Assembly (NCBI RefSeq): GCF_013449685.1
Contig: NZ_JACDSF010000005.1
Location: forward strand, 21,567 to 58,004
Length of the DNA: 36,438 bases
DNA from: Pectobacterium brasiliense
GTDB lineage: Bacteria > Pseudomonadota > Gammaproteobacteria > Enterobacterales > Enterobacteriaceae
Reading direction: 5' to 3'
The position numbers were made by a program, and so were the translations under genes. Position 1 is the stretch's first letter. The number at the start of each line of letters is the position of its first letter. Below, piece by piece: positions 15,890-23,940 of the stretch. The notes beneath the pieces were generated by a model. The model searched no databases and was not told where the DNA came from. It saw nothing but the letters and a program-made list of their open reading frames with translations.

Positions 15890-18430
15890 TTATTTACAGG
15901 GAAGCAGCAGGGTATCAAGGTGATTTAAGATGGCGGGTAGGGTGATGGCGCACTGTGTCCTGCCCTCCCAAATGACAGACAGCGTTTCGTCAGGTGACAC
16001 GCCCGTGATGTAGGCCTGCCCGCCGTTGGTGATCATGGCGATATCGCGGCCTTTCTTGTTTTTGATCTGGGCAGCGAACGGGGGATTTTTGCCATCGGCC
16101 AGCGCGACGCGCGCCATGATTTTTGCCCCGCTCACCACGTCGAATTTACGGTAGCCAATGGCACCTTCGGTCAGCGTGCCCTGAACGACCGTCGTCACCG
16201 CTTCAATGTGTTGCGGTAATTTTTGAAGATCAATGCGGGTCGAGACGTCGTAGTAGCTGCTGGTGCCGGCAATCACGGCCAGGCCATAGCGGTTAGTCTC
16301 GACCTGACTACCGGTGAACGGCACGCCCGCTTGACCCGCATCGACCATGATGCGGGTGCCGCCCTGATTACCTTTCGGGTGTGCTGCGACGCCGTGGCGG
16401 GTGGCGGTAATGCCGCCGCGCAGCGAGCCGCTCAGGTAGGTGTAGCGATCCTGCTGCCAGGCGACGCCCGCGGTGGCGTCCGTCATCGATGCCAGATGGG
16501 TATAGTTGCCGCTCAGGTAGGTATTCTCTTTGCTATCGTGCCGAGTGCTCAGGTTCCAGGTGCGGCGCGGATCGGCGTTATTGGAATAGGTCAGCGCCTG
16601 ATTGCTGCCGTCGTTATAGCGCCCCATGCTGTAGCTCAGGCGATCCTTCTCACCGAGCGGGATAGAAAAGCTCAGATACAGGCTGTCATCGGTACGGCGG
16701 TTGAATTCGGTGCGATAGGCCGAGAGATTCGCGGCAATGCCTTTAACTGCGCCGATATCGAAATATTTGTTCAGCGAAACCCCGTAGCGATCCTGCTCGG
16801 CTTCATTCCAATAGGTTTGGCGCGTATAGGTCACGTAGGTCGACAGCCCGCTCAGCAGGGGAGATGATTCCCGCGTCGCGAAATTTTTGGAGAGCGTGAT
16901 GGTGTAGCGCTCTTTTTCATTGCGATAGCGGCTATCGAGATTCAGCGCATAGAGATACTGCGCCATGCTCATGTAGGTCTTTTCTGAAAAGCGGTAGCCC
17001 GCAAAACTGATCTGGCTATCGATCGAGTTGAAATATTTAGACCAGTTAAGTGAGAAAGCGTGCCCCATTTGCGATGCGGACGTTGCTGGCAGCGTCGCGC
17101 GTGACTGTGTGATATCCGCCGACAGCGCACCCAGCAGGTAAAGGTTTTTCCCGATGCCCGCTGACCAGGACTGATAGCCATCGGACAATATGCCGCCACC
17201 GTACACCGACCATGCGTTGGATAACCCCCATGAGGCTTCGGCGGCAGAAAAGGCTGGGCCTTGCAGACGATGGTTGGTATTTGAGGGTTTACCCGCGGCG
17301 AGTTTGTACTGCACGTGCCCAGGTCGCGTCAGGTAAGGCAGGTTGGCTGACTCAGTCTGGAACGTGGTCACCGTGCCGTCTTCTTCCGTCACGCGGACAT
17401 CCAACGTGCCGCTGACGCCGTTTTTCATATCCTGAATGGCAAAGGGGCCGGCAGGTACGGTGGTTTCATAGATCAGCCTGCCATTTTGCGTCACGGTTAC
17501 CGTCGCGTTGGACTTGGCGACGCCGCGAATTTCGGGCGCGTAGCCGCGCAGCGAAGGGGGAAGCATGTTCTCGTTATTGGCTAATGACACACCGGTAAAG
17601 CGATAGCTATCGAACAGGTTGCTGCTGAAATACATTTCACCCAGCTTGAGATCGGCTGAACGCGTTGGCAGCGGACGATAGGCGTAAAACTGATCCCATG
17701 AGAAGCTATCGCGATTCGCGTTGCGCGATTTTTGCAGAAAATAGCGATAATCGGCACGATAGCGCCAGGCTCCCTGATTAAATCCGGTGGTGCCGTAGCT
17801 GCTGAGATAGTGTGATGTGCCTCTGCCGTTGGTCTCACGACGCACGTTCCCGACGAGGTTGTAATCTAGCAGCGCACCGCCGATACCGTGGTCCCATTGC
17901 TCGGGGGGAATCCAGTTGCGATCGCTGTACGCCAGCCAGGCTTGTGGGATCGTAATATTCAGCGTTCCCATGCCTATCTGGTTAGAGACGGTGACGCCAG
18001 CAATTGGCGTCAGATCGACACATGCGCCGTTATTCCATAATTCGGCTTTGTTCCGCGCCTCTTTTTTCAGTGCCAGTTTATCGACGAGTTCGGGCGAGAG
18101 ACAGGCTGTTGGCAGAGCGAGATGATTACCTTCTGGCAGGTAGTTAATCATCTGTTGCTGTATTTCACGCGCGTTGACTTTTATTGATAAAAGATAGGTA
18201 CCGGGTGTGACGTATTCGGGATCGGAAAAATGGCTAAGATCAATATCAGTACGATCGTCGACATCCAATACGTTAACGTTAAATTCCGTTGCACTGAGCG
18301 ATGTTGTATTCAAAGAAAAAATAAAAAAACCGTAACGAAATAACGCGGGTTTTATTTTTTCTTTGAACGTAATATTTTTCATTGCCATAGGAATAGGTGC
18401 TTGAAAAGATGTCGTGTTGTGGTTATCCAT
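15890..18430 (-). CDS. Outer membrane fimbrial usher
   Basis: An 846-residue usher. It has an N-terminal leader of about 48 residues, the N-terminal periplasmic domain (TEFNVNVLDVDDRTDIDLSHF, PGTYLLSIKVNAREI), the 24-strand barrel with plug (FRFTGVSL-like region FDSYRFTGVSLANNENMLPPSLRGYAPEIRGVAKS is characteristic) and C-terminal domains ending in CAITLPAILNHLDTLLLPCK. All parts are present, so it is probably functional. Internal Met codons at 18388 and 18382 are alternative starts; neither has a clear ribosome-binding site. It lies between pilin and chaperone genes, so usher precedes chaperone. Confidence 0.9.
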   Translation of the reverse strand: MDNHNTTSFQAPIPMAMKNITFKEKIKPALFRYGFFIFSLNTTSLSATEFNVNVLDVDDRTDIDLSHFSDPEYVTPGTYLLSIKVNAREIQQQMINYLPEGNHLALPTACLSPELVDKLALKKEARNKAELWNNGACVDLTPIAGVTVSNQIGMGTLNITIPQAWLAYSDRNWIPPEQWDHGIGGALLDYNLVGNVRRETNGRGTSHYLSSYGTTGFNQGAWRYRADYRYFLQKSRNANRDSFSWDQFYAYRPLPTRSADLKLGEMYFSSNLFDSYRFTGVSLANNENMLPPSLRGYAPEIRGVAKSNATVTVTQNGRLIYETTVPAGPFAIQDMKNGVSGTLDVRVTEEDGTVTTFQTESANLPYLTRPGHVQYKLAAGKPSNTNHRLQGPAFSAAEASWGLSNAWSVYGGGILSDGYQSWSAGIGKNLYLLGALSADITQSRATLPATSASQMGHAFSLNWSKYFNSIDSQISFAGYRFSEKTYMSMAQYLYALNLDSRYRNEKERYTITLSKNFATRESSPLLSGLSTYVTYTRQTYWNEAEQDRYGVSLNKYFDIGAVKGIAANLSAYRTEFNRRTDDSLYLSFSIPLGEKDRLSYSMGRYNDGSNQALTYSNNADPRRTWNLSTRHDSKENTYLSGNYTHLASMTDATAGVAWQQDRYTYLSGSLRGGITATRHGVAAHPKGNQGGTRIMVDAGQAGVPFTGSQVETNRYGLAVIAGTSSYYDVSTRIDLQKLPQHIEAVTTVVQGTLTEGAIGYRKFDVVSGAKIMARVALADGKNPPFAAQIKNKKGRDIAMITNGGQAYITGVSPDETLSVIWEGRTQCAITLPAILNHLDTLLLPCK

Positions 18431-18466
18431 TCATGTATTTCGACATATGGAATGAATAGGATAATA

Positions 18467-18490
18467 GGGGAGGAAGCCTCCCCGTTTTTT
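18467..18490. terminator. Hairpin between pilin and usher genes
   Basis: GGGGAGG (18467-18473) and CCTCCCC (18477-18483) form a stem followed by GTTTTTT on the plus strand. Both neighbours are on the minus strand, where the stem is followed only by TATTATCC. It may cap pilin mRNA 3' ends, lowering usher expression, or stop antisense transcripts. Confidence 0.5.
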
Positions 18491-18502
18491 ACGGATACTC
18501 TG

Positions 18503-18534
18503 TTGTTAGCGCAATAGATTGTTAGCGCAATAGA
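18503..18534. repeat. Perfect 16-bp tandem duplication
   Basis: TTGTTAGCGCAATAGA occurs twice in direct succession (18503-18518 and 18519-18534) immediately after the major pilin stop codon. Confidence 0.9.
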
Positions 18535-18537
18535 ATT

Positions 18538-19086
18538 TTATTGATAGGACACAACAAAATTAGCCGTGCTGGCGAAGGAACCTGTCGTGATGACTGGCGA
18601 TTCTCCCTCCTGTGGCGTTGGCAGTTTGGCAACATAGGACGTGAAGGAGAAAATATTATCTCCATTTGCCAGCGGTGTAGCAGGAATAGCTGGTGTGGTT
18701 CCGTCGAATTTAATTTTTTCGCCGACGCTTTCTACGGCAATACCCACACCGGTTGCGCTGCCATTTAATGCCAGCAGTTCATTATTGGTGCCAGATGCTA
18801 CGCCGCCGGAGAAAACAATTTTGGCACTGGTTGCGGTATCCAGACTGCAATCTTTTAATGTGATATCAAACGGTTTTATTTCTGACGTGCCGCCGTTTTC
18901 CAACACCGTTTTGCTGATTTCGCCAAAATCGATCGTTTGGTGCAAATCTTCCTGAGATACTGAGCAGGGCGTATCAATAATTTTTCCTTTAAACGTCACT
19001 GATCCATTATGTGAATCTGCGGCATGTGCGCCGACAGAAAATATCACAGAGATGAGGGATGCCAGGGTGATCTTTGATAATTTCAT
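18538..19086 (-). CDS. Major fimbrial subunit, type 1 pilin family
   Basis: A 182-residue FimA-type pilin. Signal peptide MKLSKITLASLISVIFSVGAHA is followed by the donor strand region (GSVTFKGKIIDTPCSVS), the second cysteine in LKDCSLDTATSAKIVFSG, and the ending TANFVVSYQ with the chaperone-recognised penultimate tyrosine. As first gene of the operon, separated from the usher by a hairpin, it should be the most abundant subunit. The divergent MarT/FidL-like pair 690 bases upstream is a plausible regulator. Confidence 0.9.
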   Translation of the reverse strand: MKLSKITLASLISVIFSVGAHAADSHNGSVTFKGKIIDTPCSVSQEDLHQTIDFGEISKTVLENGGTSEIKPFDITLKDCSLDTATSAKIVFSGGVASGTNNELLALNGSATGVGIAVESVGEKIKFDGTTPAIPATPLANGDNIFSFTSYVAKLPTPQEGESPVITTGSFASTANFVVSYQ

Positions 19087-19776
19087 ATTATGCTCTCTCG
19101 GTTGGTTACTTTATTTAAAAAATGAGTACGACTCGCCTGAATGTTCACGCATTCAGGCATAACGAGTAATGCCTTCTCTTTTGTCATGTCTTTTCTGACT
19201 GATTGGTGGCTCATCGTGTTTCATGCGGTGAATATATTTCCGCTTGCCTAACCAGCGACGCTGAAACTGGGGGTATCGTAGTGCTGAATGATTTTTCGGT
19301 CAAATATATTGAATTGATTATATTTATTTAGATTAAATGTTTTAAATTTACATTTATTTAGTTTTTTGTTCTGTTTTATTGTTTTTACGTTCCAGCGTGA
19401 AATTATAAGCTATAAATATAATTATCGAAATATTTTATTTAATTCAATGTGTTATTTGTTATTCGGTGTCTTTGATATGTGCTAGTGTGGAATATCTATT
19501 GGTCGGTAAAAATAATGAAATGTCTTTTTATTTATATAGATCTTAAATGAAGGGAAAATAATCTTTGACAATAAATAGGTAAGTTTTTATCCTTGCCTGA
19601 GATAGAGGCTGTGAATTGAGATATATGATTTTTTTGCTTTTATAGATAACGTATTTTTTTGTTGTGGCATGGTGGTTTTAAGACTATTCCATAAGTTTTA
19701 TTATCATAAATGATGTATCTATCAGGCTGATTATAACAAACGAATAGCACTTCTTAATCTTGATGGAAAAGCACGT
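19087..19776. promoter_or_regulatory. AT-rich divergent regulatory region
   Basis: About 690 bases without a gene between the fimbrial operon and the MarT-like gene. The part from roughly 19290 to 19720 is extremely AT-rich, with long runs of A/T words (TTTATTTAG, AAATATATTG). That pattern is typical of H-NS-silenced fimbrial promoters. I see no inverted repeat pair indicating an invertible switch and no GATC cluster indicating Dam-type phase variation. Confidence 0.5.
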
Positions 19777-20544
19777 ATGGTTTATTTGATTAATGACTTA
19801 ATCATTTTTAATGAAGGAGAAGGAACGCTTGCATGGATAGAACGTGAAAATGAAGCAATCTCTCTGAGCTTTCCTATTTCTCGATTGCTCTGTTTGCTCA
19901 TTGAGAATCAGGGGGTAACGCTAAGCCGCGATTTTTTGTTAAAGGAGGCACTAGAAAAACATGCGCTTTGCCCTTCCCTTAATAATCTAAACAACTATCT
20001 CTCTCTCTTAAGGAAGGTATTACGCGAATTTGACCTTGCGGATTCAATTGTGACTATTCCTAAGCTAGGTATTGTTTTTAACGTGGAAAGCATTGTTTCC
20101 TATCCAACGGCGGATGGAGGAGAGGAAGAAACGTTAAATCAAGGAGGTGAAAAGAACGTTGAAGAGGAGAGTGATGAAGAAAAAAAGCCCTTTTCTATAA
20201 AGCATCTCGCCACACCTGAGTCAGTAAAAAAACAACAATATATCCGGTTCCTTCTCATTTGGACAATGGTCGCTGGGATTTTCCTGCTCACGTTGGGAAA
20301 CGTAAACCGTTTCCCTTATCGACACCTTGTCGACGTGAAGATGAGCGGGAGGTGCGATCTTTTTTATTTATATGACAGCGTGGATTATCCTCTCCCAACC
20401 GACTATGAAAACCTGTGTTCAGATAACATGTTATTCTTCCTGTCGAAAAAAATTGTTATATCTGGAATGCCGGATAAGAAAAGTGAAATCGTTATTTCCT
20501 GCAAGAAAGACGGGAATGGATGTGTGACTTATGTTAATAATTAA
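19777..20544 (+). CDS. Membrane-bound winged-helix regulator, MarT/CadC/ToxR-like
   Basis: A 255-residue protein with a cytoplasmic OmpR/ToxR-type winged helix (about 1-105: LSFPISRLLCLLIENQGVTLSRDFLLKEAL, LNNYLSLLRKVLREF, ITIPKLGIVF-like wing), a strongly acidic linker (115-137), one membrane helix (155-174, YIRFLLIWTMVAGIFLLTLG) and a short periplasmic domain with several cysteines. This is the ToxR/CadC plan of direct membrane-to-DNA signalling. The next gene encodes a FidL-like partner overlapping by 14 bases, as in marT-fidL pairs. Its position divergent from the pilin gene suggests control of the fimbriae; this is inference. Confidence 0.8.
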   Translation: MVYLINDLIIFNEGEGTLAWIERENEAISLSFPISRLLCLLIENQGVTLSRDFLLKEALEKHALCPSLNNLNNYLSLLRKVLREFDLADSIVTIPKLGIVFNVESIVSYPTADGGEEETLNQGGEKNVEEESDEEKKPFSIKHLATPESVKKQQYIRFLLIWTMVAGIFLLTLGNVNRFPYRHLVDVKMSGRCDLFYLYDSVDYPLPTDYENLCSDNMLFFLSKKIVISGMPDKKSEIVISCKKDGNGCVTYVNN

Positions 20545-21001
20545 AGTCAGAAAGAAAATTTTTTGCACCATACTGGTGCTTTTTATTTCACTTTCTCTGG
20601 GAATTCTTTTTTATTTAAAAAGCAATTTATACAAAAAATCACTGGTGTGCCAGGGTGAAGTAAAGCTCTATGCGGAAGATCAGCAGATCAGAAAGGAATA
20701 TAATGTCTATTTTTATCTCAATAAACAAAATAGAGCACTGGTTTTGGTCAACGGCTTTTACATTGGCGAGGATGGTGTACCCCTAACGATTCGGCGCACG
20801 TTCAGCTTTGATTCCGTGTGGGAGGGGAACCGTCTGGTGGTGAACAATATCGCGATGAGTAAGCATATCAACGATACTGCCCCCGATGAGGCGATCCCCA
20901 TTCTGGCTGAAAATGATGTCATCCAGTTCGAAATGCTGACGAAGCATACCTATCTAATTAGTAACGTCCAATCAAAAATGGCTTGCAACATTCGCGATTA
21001 A
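20531..21001 (+). CDS. FidL-like membrane partner protein
   Basis: A 156-residue protein with one N-terminal membrane helix (about 9-29, FCTILVLFISLSLGILFYL) and a periplasmic domain with a cysteine near each end (LVCQGEV and KMACNIRD), which could form a disulfide. The size, topology and overlap with a MarT-like gene match FidL-type proteins, thought to act like ToxS by modulating the partner's periplasmic domain. ATG 20531 lies inside the preceding gene in another frame, so translation is probably coupled. Specific biochemical function is not known. Confidence 0.75.
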   Translation: MLIIKVRKKIFCTILVLFISLSLGILFYLKSNLYKKSLVCQGEVKLYAEDQQIRKEYNVYFYLNKQNRALVLVNGFYIGEDGVPLTIRRTFSFDSVWEGNRLVVNNIAMSKHINDTAPDEAIPILAENDVIQFEMLTKHTYLISNVQSKMACNIRD

Positions 21002-21041
21002 TGGGTGTTGGAACGGGTGTACACATTAATCGCTATGCAAG
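20982..21041. other. Long interrupted dyad over the fidL-like stop codon
   Basis: CTTGCA (20982-20987) and GCGATTAAT (20994-21002) are mirrored by ATTAATCGC (21025-21033) and TGCAAG (21036-21041). The hairpin includes the stop codon and would mark the mRNA 3' end. It lacks a T-run. Confidence 0.5.
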
Positions 21042-21121
21042 ATGCGTTTCATAACACGTGTTGCATGAAATCATCAATATTTTCAATTGCCTGCTGAATC
21101 CGAATTCGCGACGGCTTTCTG

Positions 21122-21673
21122 CTACGCCTCTTTCAATGGTAGCGTCGTCATGCAGGTCTGACTGTCGTCATAGGTTGCAAACGGTGAGCTTGCCACGCGT
21201 CCCTGATAGGTCACATTAATCGTTCCTTCAATATTGCGTGGTAACCATACACCGACAAAGCCGTTCTGGTGGCTACTCAGTGTTTTTTGCACGATAACGT
21301 TACCCGATTTATCGGTGATTTTTACATCAAACGCGGTATTAGCGAGCTCGCCCTGACACCCAGATAAGCTGTGGTTAAAGCAAGGATGGGTTTGCTGAAT
21401 ATAAGGTGCGAATGAAAGATAGAATTTATTTCCCAGCGGATAGCTATACTGCTGCTGTCCATCGGATAATTTCAGCGCTTTGCTGGTAATCGACGCGCTG
21501 TAGGGCAGCGGTCTTGCCTGCGGTGATTGATCGATAACATCGACGATCTGCTCGACCGTTTTCCCCGCCAGCCCTTGTTTAGCCAGAAACGCGTTGGCGT
21601 CAGCTGTTGCTGCAAAACCTGAACCGCTTAATGTCAGACCGAGTAGCGCCGCCATCATCTTTAGCTTCATCAT
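21122..21673 (-). CDS. cueP: CueP-family periplasmic copper-binding protein
   Basis: A 183-residue exported protein close to Salmonella CueP along its whole length: ANAFLAKQGLAGKTVEQIVD, IDQSPQARPLPYSASITS, YIQQTHPCFNHSLSGCQGEL, WLPRNIEGTINVTYQG and DSQTCMTTL. A signal peptide covers the first 22 residues. The three cysteines that bind copper in CueP are present (HPC, SGC, QTC). CueP holds periplasmic copper and supplies it to superoxide dismutase in Salmonella. Upstream is a MerR-type promoter matching CueR operators, so copper induction is expected. No cueR, copA or cueO is adjacent. The start could also be the second Met. Confidence 0.9.
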   Translation of the reverse strand: MMKLKMMAALLGLTLSGSGFAATADANAFLAKQGLAGKTVEQIVDVIDQSPQARPLPYSASITSKALKLSDGQQQYSYPLGNKFYLSFAPYIQQTHPCFNHSLSGCQGELANTAFDVKITDKSGNVIVQKTLSSHQNGFVGVWLPRNIEGTINVTYQGRVASSPFATYDDSQTCMTTLPLKEA

Positions 21674-21716
21674 TATTTCCCCTCAATAGAATCATCATCT
21701 GGAATCACAGGTTATG

Positions 21717-21747
21717 ACGTTACACCTTCCCCCTACGGGAAGGTCAA
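21717..21747 (-). promoter_or_regulatory. CueR/MerR-type promoter of cueP
   Basis: On the minus strand TTGACC (21742-21747) and TAACGT (21717-21722) serve as -35 and -10. They are separated by 19 bases, the long spacer typical of MerR-activated promoters. The spacer carries the dyad ACCTTCC...GGAAGGT (21724-21744), the same arms as the E. coli copA and cueO CueR sites. Confidence 0.8.
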
Positions 21748-21887
21748 AAGACGGTGAGTATAGAAAGGTAAATTAATGTATTTACTGATTTTTTATTGAT
21801 TTTGGTCAATTTTAAATCAGGGTGCGTGGCGGCGATGTCAGCGCTATTATTGATGTGGCGCATGCGTCAGGTGTTCTTCGGTCTCAT

Positions 21888-22289
21888 TTACTGACCTGAC
21901 CAGTAAAACTCGATGCGGATCCCGCTTGGCTCATAGCACATCATATGCATGGCCGGGCCACCGCTAGCCAGAGCGGGCGCGAATTCAATGTTGATGTTAT
22001 GCGCTGATAATTTCTCAGCGATCTCAAACAGCGTCGCTTTGCTATCAACCTTAATGGCAAGATGATGCAAGCCAACATGACTTTTTCGATCAAACTGAAC
22101 CGGCTCGCTGGTTTGTACCTGCCAAAGCGTGAGCATTATCGTTCCATCGCTGACAAAAATGGCGGGATAATCCTCTTTTCGTTTTACCTCTTTCCATCCC
22201 AGAAGCGAGGTAAAAAAGTGCGCGCTTTCTTCCAATGCTGATACCGTCAAACCAATATGGTGAACGCCTTGTGTAAGTGGTGAGTTCAT
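21888..22289 (-). CDS. VOC-family (glyoxalase/dioxygenase-fold) protein
   Basis: A 133-residue vicinal-oxygen-chelate protein with two beta-alpha-beta-beta-beta modules: VHHIGLTVSALEESAHFFTSLLGW and VGLHHLAIKVDSKATLFEIAEKL, ending YEPSGIRIEFYWSG. The paired histidines (HHIGL, HHLAI) and the glutamate in RIEFYW are the usual metal ligands. The reaction is unknown; the family includes glyoxalases, dioxygenases and antibiotic-binding proteins. It follows the TetR gene on the same strand by 85 bases and is probably in its operon. Confidence 0.75.
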   Translation of the reverse strand: MNSPLTQGVHHIGLTVSALEESAHFFTSLLGWKEVKRKEDYPAIFVSDGTIMLTLWQVQTSEPVQFDRKSHVGLHHLAIKVDSKATLFEIAEKLSAHNINIEFAPALASGGPAMHMMCYEPSGIRIEFYWSGQ

Positions 22290-22374
22290 GGTTACTTCCT
22301 CAATGAGAGATAAAGTTAATAGTGACTGCTTGTTCGTCGGTTTGTTTTACCGGTGTGTGATAGGCACCGAGTGA

Positions 22375-22941
22375 TTACTGAGAAGGATGAGGGAAGGCTA
22401 ACTGTCTCGCGTGCCGGCGATAAACATCGTCGCCGCGGGTTAGACCAATAAATTCTGCTCTCACGATCATCCCTTCAATAAACGTCATGATAGCTTCGAT
22501 TTTGTCTTCTTTTTCTGGTTCTTCGGCAGTGAATATCGATAGCAAGAATGACTTGATCCAGGTTTTATGGCGCAAAGCCAGAGCCGTAATGGCTTCGTCT
22601 TGCCCTTTAAATTCAGCCAGCGCATGCATGAACATACACCCTTTAAAATTGACGCTCCTGAACCAGGAAAAATGCCAGTCCATCACGGCATCTAGACGAC
22701 TTTCCGCATCGTTAGCGCCAGATATCGCGTTGGCTAACCCTTCCTCAAAGTGCGTATGTCGGCGAGCCAGCACGGCTTCAATCAACTTATTCTTTGAGCC
22801 AAAATGGCGATACATAGATGTTTTAGAGACTCCTGCCTTATCTCTAATTAAATCAACGCCAACGGCGGTATAGCCAAATTCATTAAACAGCGCTTCCGCG
22901 ATGTCTAAAATGTGCTCTCTCTTGCCCATGATCTCTTTCAT
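22375..22941 (-). CDS. TetR-family transcriptional regulator
   Basis: A 188-residue TetR repressor: HTH at the N-terminus (ILDIAEALFNEFGYTAVGVDLIRDKAGVSKTSMYRHFGSKNKLIEAVL) and a helical ligand-binding domain with a cysteine in VNFKGCMFMHAL, a segment seen in TetR relatives that sense electrophiles. Two identical palindromic operators lie 34-79 bases upstream, between this gene and the divergent HPP gene, so it probably controls itself, the VOC gene and the HPP gene. A second Met at 22929 is an equally likely start. Confidence 0.85.
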   Translation of the reverse strand: MKEIMGKREHILDIAEALFNEFGYTAVGVDLIRDKAGVSKTSMYRHFGSKNKLIEAVLARRHTHFEEGLANAISGANDAESRLDAVMDWHFSWFRSVNFKGCMFMHALAEFKGQDEAITALALRHKTWIKSFLLSIFTAEEPEKEDKIEAIMTFIEGMIVRAEFIGLTRGDDVYRRHARQLAFPHPSQ

Positions 22942-22974
22942 CGTTTTTCTTCATCAATGATTGGTTGTTTTTAT

Positions 22975-23020
22975 GTGGACAGATCTGTACTCTTTGCTTG
23001 TTGTGTACAGATCTGTCCAC
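22975..23020. promoter_or_regulatory. Double TetR operator in a divergent promoter
   Basis: GTGGACAGATCTGTAC (22975-22990) and GTACAGATCTGTCCAC (23005-23020) are exact reverse complements separated by 14 bases. Each arm holds its own palindrome ACAGATCTGT, giving two TetR-sized half-operators on a larger dyad. Confidence 0.85.
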
Positions 23021-23066
23021 TTAATCTAGCACAGCAATTTCATAACATCATGTTTTTTTATCGGGG

Positions 23067-23606
23067 ATGACCATGAAGAGACTCAGAGGAGGTGGTGCTT
23101 TGCCACCAAAGCCAACATTTATCCAGTTAATGAAAGGGTTAGTGGGAGGAAGCATAGGGGTTCTGATCCTAAGCTATTTGGGACAGTCCAGCGGCGTACC
23201 TTGGTTGATGGCGCCTTTTGGAGCAACCTGCGTCATTTTATTTGCTGCGTCAGCGTCGCCATTCGCACAGCCAAGGAACGTGATTGGAGGACATTTCATT
23301 ACGTCAGCCGTGGGTCTGATTGCTTTGTATGGATTCGGCGACACTCTCGTTGTGCTGTCACTGTCTGTTGGCGTAGCGATCATGCTGATGCAATATTTTC
23401 GCGCGGTTCACCCACCAGCAGGTGCCAACCCGCTGGTGATCATTTTGGCAGGGAAAAGCGCCGTGGGGTTTGAGTTCTTAGTCACACCCGTTCTATTGGG
23501 GAGTATTGTGCTGGTGGCGATCGCCGCTGTGATCAATAACTATGCCGAAGAAAGTCACTGGCCTGCGTATTGGCACGGTATTGGACAGCGTAAGCGCCAG
23601 CCCTGA
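23067..23606 (+). CDS. HPP-family integral membrane protein
   Basis: A 179-residue membrane protein with about four helices and the defining motif AVHPPAGANPLVIILAG in the C-terminal half, plus PWLMAPFGATCVILFAASASPFAQPRNVIGGH, which is conserved in the family. HPP proteins are thought to be small inner-membrane transporters; nitrite transport is reported for plant and cyanobacterial members. The substrate here is unknown. It is divergent from the TetR gene and shares the double operator, so it is likely derepressed together with the VOC enzyme. A hairpin (CCCTGAG/CTCAGGG, 23601-23623) overlaps its stop codon. Confidence 0.8.
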   Translation: MTMKRLRGGGALPPKPTFIQLMKGLVGGSIGVLILSYLGQSSGVPWLMAPFGATCVILFAASASPFAQPRNVIGGHFITSAVGLIALYGFGDTLVVLSLSVGVAIMLMQYFRAVHPPAGANPLVIILAGKSAVGFEFLVTPVLLGSIVLVAIAAVINNYAEESHWPAYWHGIGQRKRQP

Positions 23607-23940
23607 GGTGGCTTGACTCAGGGATGAGTAGTCTTCAGTTATTTTGTATATTATTATTTTACACGGAAATAGTATGGAGATTGCCCACACTACATCTTTT
23701 CACCATAGCGAGAATCTTTTATTCATCGTTAATACCATTTTCTTAAAACAAAAGTGCCTTTTAAGCATGCCGCTTTAATCTCTTATTTATTCTGGCCGGA
23801 TGGTAGATGGCTGATTACCGTTCGGCCAAACGGATGATATGTTTTTAGCCTCATTTCCGCATACTTTGCGTACCGTCATCAATGACGAGCTAGATCGTAA
23901 ACTCATCCTCGTTATGAAATCAGAGAATAAAGGGAAATAT
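23607..23940. other. Gene-free interval before the methyltransferase gene
   Basis: About 330 bases with no convincing gene. It holds the 3' arm of the HPP hairpin and presumably the methyltransferase promoter, which I cannot place. The methyltransferase frame is open back to 23839, but those codons do not look coding. Confidence 0.4.

Noticed and set aside
16223-16867. 214-codon plus-strand frame inside the usher gene
   Set aside because: Antisense shadow of the usher, which is complete and well conserved.
19087-19776. Invertible fim-type phase switch
   Set aside because: No paired inverted repeats found by eye and no recombinase gene in the window.
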